DNA of 64,000 nucleotides from the NCBI RefSeq assembly GCF_003589595.1, contig NW_020653855.1:162990-226989 (forward strand), in the 5' to 3' direction. This DNA comes from Hyposmocoma kahamanoa (lineage: Eukaryota; Arthropoda; Insecta; Lepidoptera; Cosmopterigidae). The position numbers and the translations under genes were made by a program. Shown here in pieces: positions 60,741-64,000 of the stretch (position 1 is its first letter; each line of letters opens with the position of its first letter). The notes beneath the pieces were generated by a model that was not told where the DNA came from, searched no databases, and worked only from the letters and a program-made list of their open reading frames with translations.

Positions 60741-62200
60741 AGTCGATCTGACATCCACAGCGAAGAAGAACGAACGAAATGTACTATGTCCTGAGAACTA
60801 GTAGTCTTGCACATAGATCTTTGTTCTACGGATGAGTCGATTTATCTCTAGTCCAATACTAGTCGATTTTACATTAGGTAATTCAAATTTAATACACTTT
60901 GTCTTCTTGGCACTGAGCAATAAATTAACAGCTAACATTACACAAATAAATTACCTTTGAGAGAAAGTAATGTGACGGTGTAACCTCCCTACATCGTCAT
61001 CCCACCTTTTTGTATCGCTTCTCTTCATTCGTATTGTAACGTTTTTTTCTTCTACTCGTATTTAAATTCAAAATTATGAATTGTTCCATTTTACCTCGCA
61101 TTCTGAGTTTGTTTCGTTCCATCGTCACTCCCTGCTCGATCGCGACAGCGGACAGAGCTACTTAATTCAAATCGTCAAATTTTTTATCCTTTTCCAAGTT
61201 TTAATGATAATATTATAATGTAAAATCATGTGTCAATCGTAATAAATGAATAATTAGTATCTGTAATTCAGCATAATTTAGCCTGTTTAGGGTTTTTACT
61301 TACCCTTTACTTCTTGCACCTTAACGTTAATAAATTTGTGGACCGAAAGTTTCCTGTTTTACTGCCGTGAATCTGGTTTCAGCTTGTTAGGGTTACAACC
61401 CTTACAGTAGTTAATGTTGTCATAGTTAACGTCATGTCCGTCTGTTTTAAAAATCAAGGCGCGTCGCATATTACCAGGCCCACGACTTGTTCGTCCCGTC
61501 ACTTGATAATAAAAAAAGAAAAATGATGTCTTAGTAGGTAGTACACAGACAAAGAATTCAATTTACCGCACTTACTGTCAACGTCCGAGCGTTACGGGTC
61601 ATCACAGAATTGGCAAACGCTGTCCATGTGGGAAAATCACATGTTGGCACTTTGGCAGACGCATAAAAGGCTGCTGGCGTCATTTTATTTAATAGTATGT
61701 TTCGCCAACATTTAGATAGTAATCTCTAGATATATATAAAGGTAACTTTCTTGACCTGACGATTTTTCTGCGTCGCCAATGAAATTAGCAGGCGTAAAAT
61801 GGGCGTGGCGTAAAATTTGGATTTGTATGACGTCTTCTTAGTTAATGTTCTTAGCATATTGTTACGAAACAAACATATATTACGAGGGAAATGCACCTGT
61901 TTTTTCAAAAGTGTATTCAAAAAGGTCATTTTGAACGGAGATCAAGAATGTTTAAAGCCAGATAGTGGAAAGAATAGGTAAAAGGCAACTCTGAACCTAT
62001 AATAATGAGCAACACAAACACTATAATAATAAATAACACAATACCAATACTAAAGTAACTATAATAAAACGTAAATTAAAATTTAAAAAAATTGAAAAAA
62101 TTTCAAATCTCTCACTAGATGTCAGTTGCGGCGACGAATGTCGAAAGCCATTACAAAGATCTATAACCAAAACATATAGGGGAATTTATTAATACAGCTC
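60741..62200. other. AT-rich intergenic DNA
   Basis: Only a scrap of the 300-bp repeat at 61455-61510 (gcgtcgcatattaccaggcc ... cacttgataat) is recognised. No gene. Confidence 0.5.
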
Positions 62201-62206
62201 GGCAAC

Positions 62207-62345
62207 TTGATCTGTAGCTCAATTGGTAAGAGCAATGCCACGGTGCAGCATGGTCATGGGTTCAAGTCCCCACCGGGTCGAAGAAATTTTTCTATGTGTT
62301 CGATCTTTGTATGATAACAAAACTAGTGGAGTTTTTTCACAAAAA
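62207..62345 (+). mobile_element. SINE with well-kept tRNA-like head
   Basis: Head gatctgtagctcaattggta (A box) and gggttcaagtccccaccggg (B box), then tcgaagaaatttttctatgt, gttcgatctttgtatgataa and actagtggagttttttcac, the SINE family A tail. It is the best-kept tRNA-like head of the window, but the SINE tail argues against a genuine tRNA gene. Confidence 0.78.
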
Positions 62346-62599
62346 TTCTCAATAGTAAAAAAAAGCATACAAAAGATTCACGATAGTTGTGACGCTAGAC
62401 TCTGCTAATGCTAGCAAATCGGGCTAACCTTGAGGTCATCTCTTTTGCAATAGCCTATATTCTACTCTAGTAGGTACAATACATATCTATTACTTGTCAT
62501 TCAAGATTTATTGATTTAAATTCAACTACATGTAGATAGACTGCTTCCTATAAGAAGAATCGAAAAACCAGTGTAAAGCTGATATGCTGTTGTACAACA

Positions 62600-62855
62600 G
62601 TAGCAGTAAAGCTGCTTATGAAAGGTTCGTTAAAGGAAGTACTGCCACCTAGCATATTTCTGCTGTCAAGCAAGATAATTGGTGCTGGTGAAATTTCAGT
62701 GGCAAACGGGACTTGTCAACTTAGGCCCCAGGGTGACGGGCGGAGTAGCAATGCCCCTGAAATCTTAGCGAATTAAAGCTCCGAGTTGCATTGTAATTGT
62801 TAAGCTCAGGCGTGTCGCTTATCACCAGGCGTGATCGTCCTGTCACTTTTTGCAA
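62600..62855 (+). repeat. Dispersed 300-bp repeat, copy
   Basis: Full-length but diverged copy, from agtagcagtaaagctgctta to tcgtcctgtcactttttgc. Confidence 0.75.
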
Positions 62856-63389
62856 GCATAAAGAAGTTTCATCATCATGGTCTATATTACCTTTTTACTA
62901 AACGTATCTTTGTTTTACAATAACAAAATGATCTTTATACGTCCAAATCGTCGTCAAAAGGTGTAGGCAATTTGGCAAAAGAAAATATTTTTTAAATGGC
63001 TGCTTTTTTGTTATTTTACTCAGAAATCAGTGAACTAATAGTTAAAAATAAATTCAGTGTCATTCGCTTTACATTGGCATTGAAAATACGTACTATTTTC
63101 TAAGTCCACGTTTCGTTGTCATTCGCGGGTAGCATATACCCAGAACTGGGTAAAAGGGCTGTGCATGATGACTCTCTTTAATCGACAAACATTTTTTATA
63201 ATTTATAAGGGGAAATGCACATTCGAAAATTTCTTGACCCATGACTGGCAACACCCTTAGCCCTTAGCATTGCCCCTTTCCATTAAATTGGATACTCTCG
63301 AATTTTCCCCAAAAATAAGAAATGTTCCATCAAGTGCATCGTCTGTCTGCTTAAGTAAGGCAATAAAAGTGGTCCAGGACTCTGTCCAG
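62856..63389. other. Intergenic DNA, nothing recognised
   Basis: AT-rich with no exon, no long frame and no repeat that I know. Confidence 0.45.
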
Positions 63390-63560
63390 GTTCAATGAAC
63401 TTTCTCCGACATGCGATTACATCAGGATGCCCTTTCAGCTTAAGCTGGTACATCCTGCGCATGAGTCGAAAAGACTCAGTGGTACATTCATCCGCTGGAA
63501 ATCGAACTCTGGTTTTCTACGTGAAGGGTTCTGCCAACTAGGTTAACACTGCTCTGCTCG
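63390..63560 (-). mobile_element. SINE family D
   Basis: On the minus strand: agcagtgttaacctagttgg (A-box region), agagttcgatttccagc (B box), then gtaccactgagtcttttcga and cagcttaagctgaaaggg. The palindrome cagcttaagctg and the tRNA-like head mark a known type of lepidopteran SINE. Confidence 0.65.
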
Positions 63561-64000
63561 TAAATACTAATCATTGCCTAAAATACATCGTCTGAAATTG
63601 GAAAACCGTGTTATTAAAAAAGTAACGCGCAAAAAATTAAAAACGCCATTGCATATCTGCGCAGTATTTTCATCTCAGACTTCTGGTAAATAAATCAAGA
63701 TCGCGAAACTTTCCTGAAACTATTTATGTGTGCTGTTTCCTCCGATCTTGTGGCTCAGTGATTTGGACAAGACGTCGAATCGATATATAACCAGTTCAAT
63801 ACTCTCTATAACCAATTTAATAAACGAACTTCGTCTTCCACATAGCTCCTGGAATTAATTTCGTTCATCTGCGAAAATTGCTAGACCTCCTTTAGAGAGA
63901 GTGTGTCTACCATACTCGTCAATGTGCCTTCGGAAAAGTCCCCACTTCAAGATTCAAGATCTTCATCAAGATTTTCATTACTGTGTGTAAACTTTAAAGC
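63561..64000. other. Window end, nothing recognised
   Basis: No coding exon or repeat was recognised. Confidence 0.4.

Noticed and set aside
62207..62285. Genuine tRNA gene
   Set aside because: The head is tRNA-like, but it is followed directly by the SINE tail shared with several other loci.

Overview
The window is nuclear DNA of an insect, most likely a moth or butterfly. It is AT-rich and intron-rich, packed with short interspersed repeats, and carries repeat types that I know from lepidopteran genomes: several tRNA-headed SINE families, RTE- and jockey-type retrotransposon tails, hAT and Tc1 elements, and an insect errantivirus-like LTR element. There are no operons, CRISPR arrays or bacterial features. 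The species call is inference from these repeats and from the host genes.

Three host genes can be read by joining exons by hand. (1) An importin subunit alpha gene runs on the + strand from 8321 to 29789. Its 11 coding exons join in frame to 508 residues, with an importin-beta-binding domain and ARM repeats. It is closest to the KPNA2/Pendulin type. (2) SEM1/DSS1, a small acidic proteasome-lid and TREX-2 subunit, lies on the - strand at 35977-37269 with three exons and 69 residues. (3) An ankyrin-repeat protein with a C-terminal SOCS box (ASB-like) lies on the - strand at 39794-56558 with nine coding exons and 463 residues. The first two genes point in opposite directions with their 3' ends facing each other across about 6 kb of repeats. 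SEM1 and the ASB-like gene are both read leftward. The three genes share no pathway beyond a loose link of the last two to ubiquitin-dependent proteolysis.

The rest is mobile DNA. At 1439-2970 there is a nearly intact 1.5 kb Tc1-type transposon. Its transposase frame is open but its expected start codon is out of frame. The importin introns hold SINEs, non-LTR reverse-transcriptase tails, fold-back MITEs, a THAP-domain relic and an orphan coding-looking exon at 16154. Between importin alpha and SEM1 lies a nest of fold-back elements (31.5-33.2 kb). The introns of the ASB-like gene hold two hAT-type elements with 8-bp target duplications, a GC-rich fold-back island lies just upstream of SEM1, and a decayed Ty3/gypsy errantivirus-like provirus sits at 45739-50645. 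The provirus is itself interrupted by a younger non-LTR insertion. The right end (56.6-64 kb) contains only repeat fragments, a THAP-domain start and a retrotransposon tail.

I did not find a clear undescribed system. The best leads are the orphan exon nested in importin intron 2, the two THAP fragments, the cluster of fold-back MITEs, and a MITE that supplies the polypyrimidine tract in front of the last importin exon. All coordinates of repeats without clear ends are approximate.
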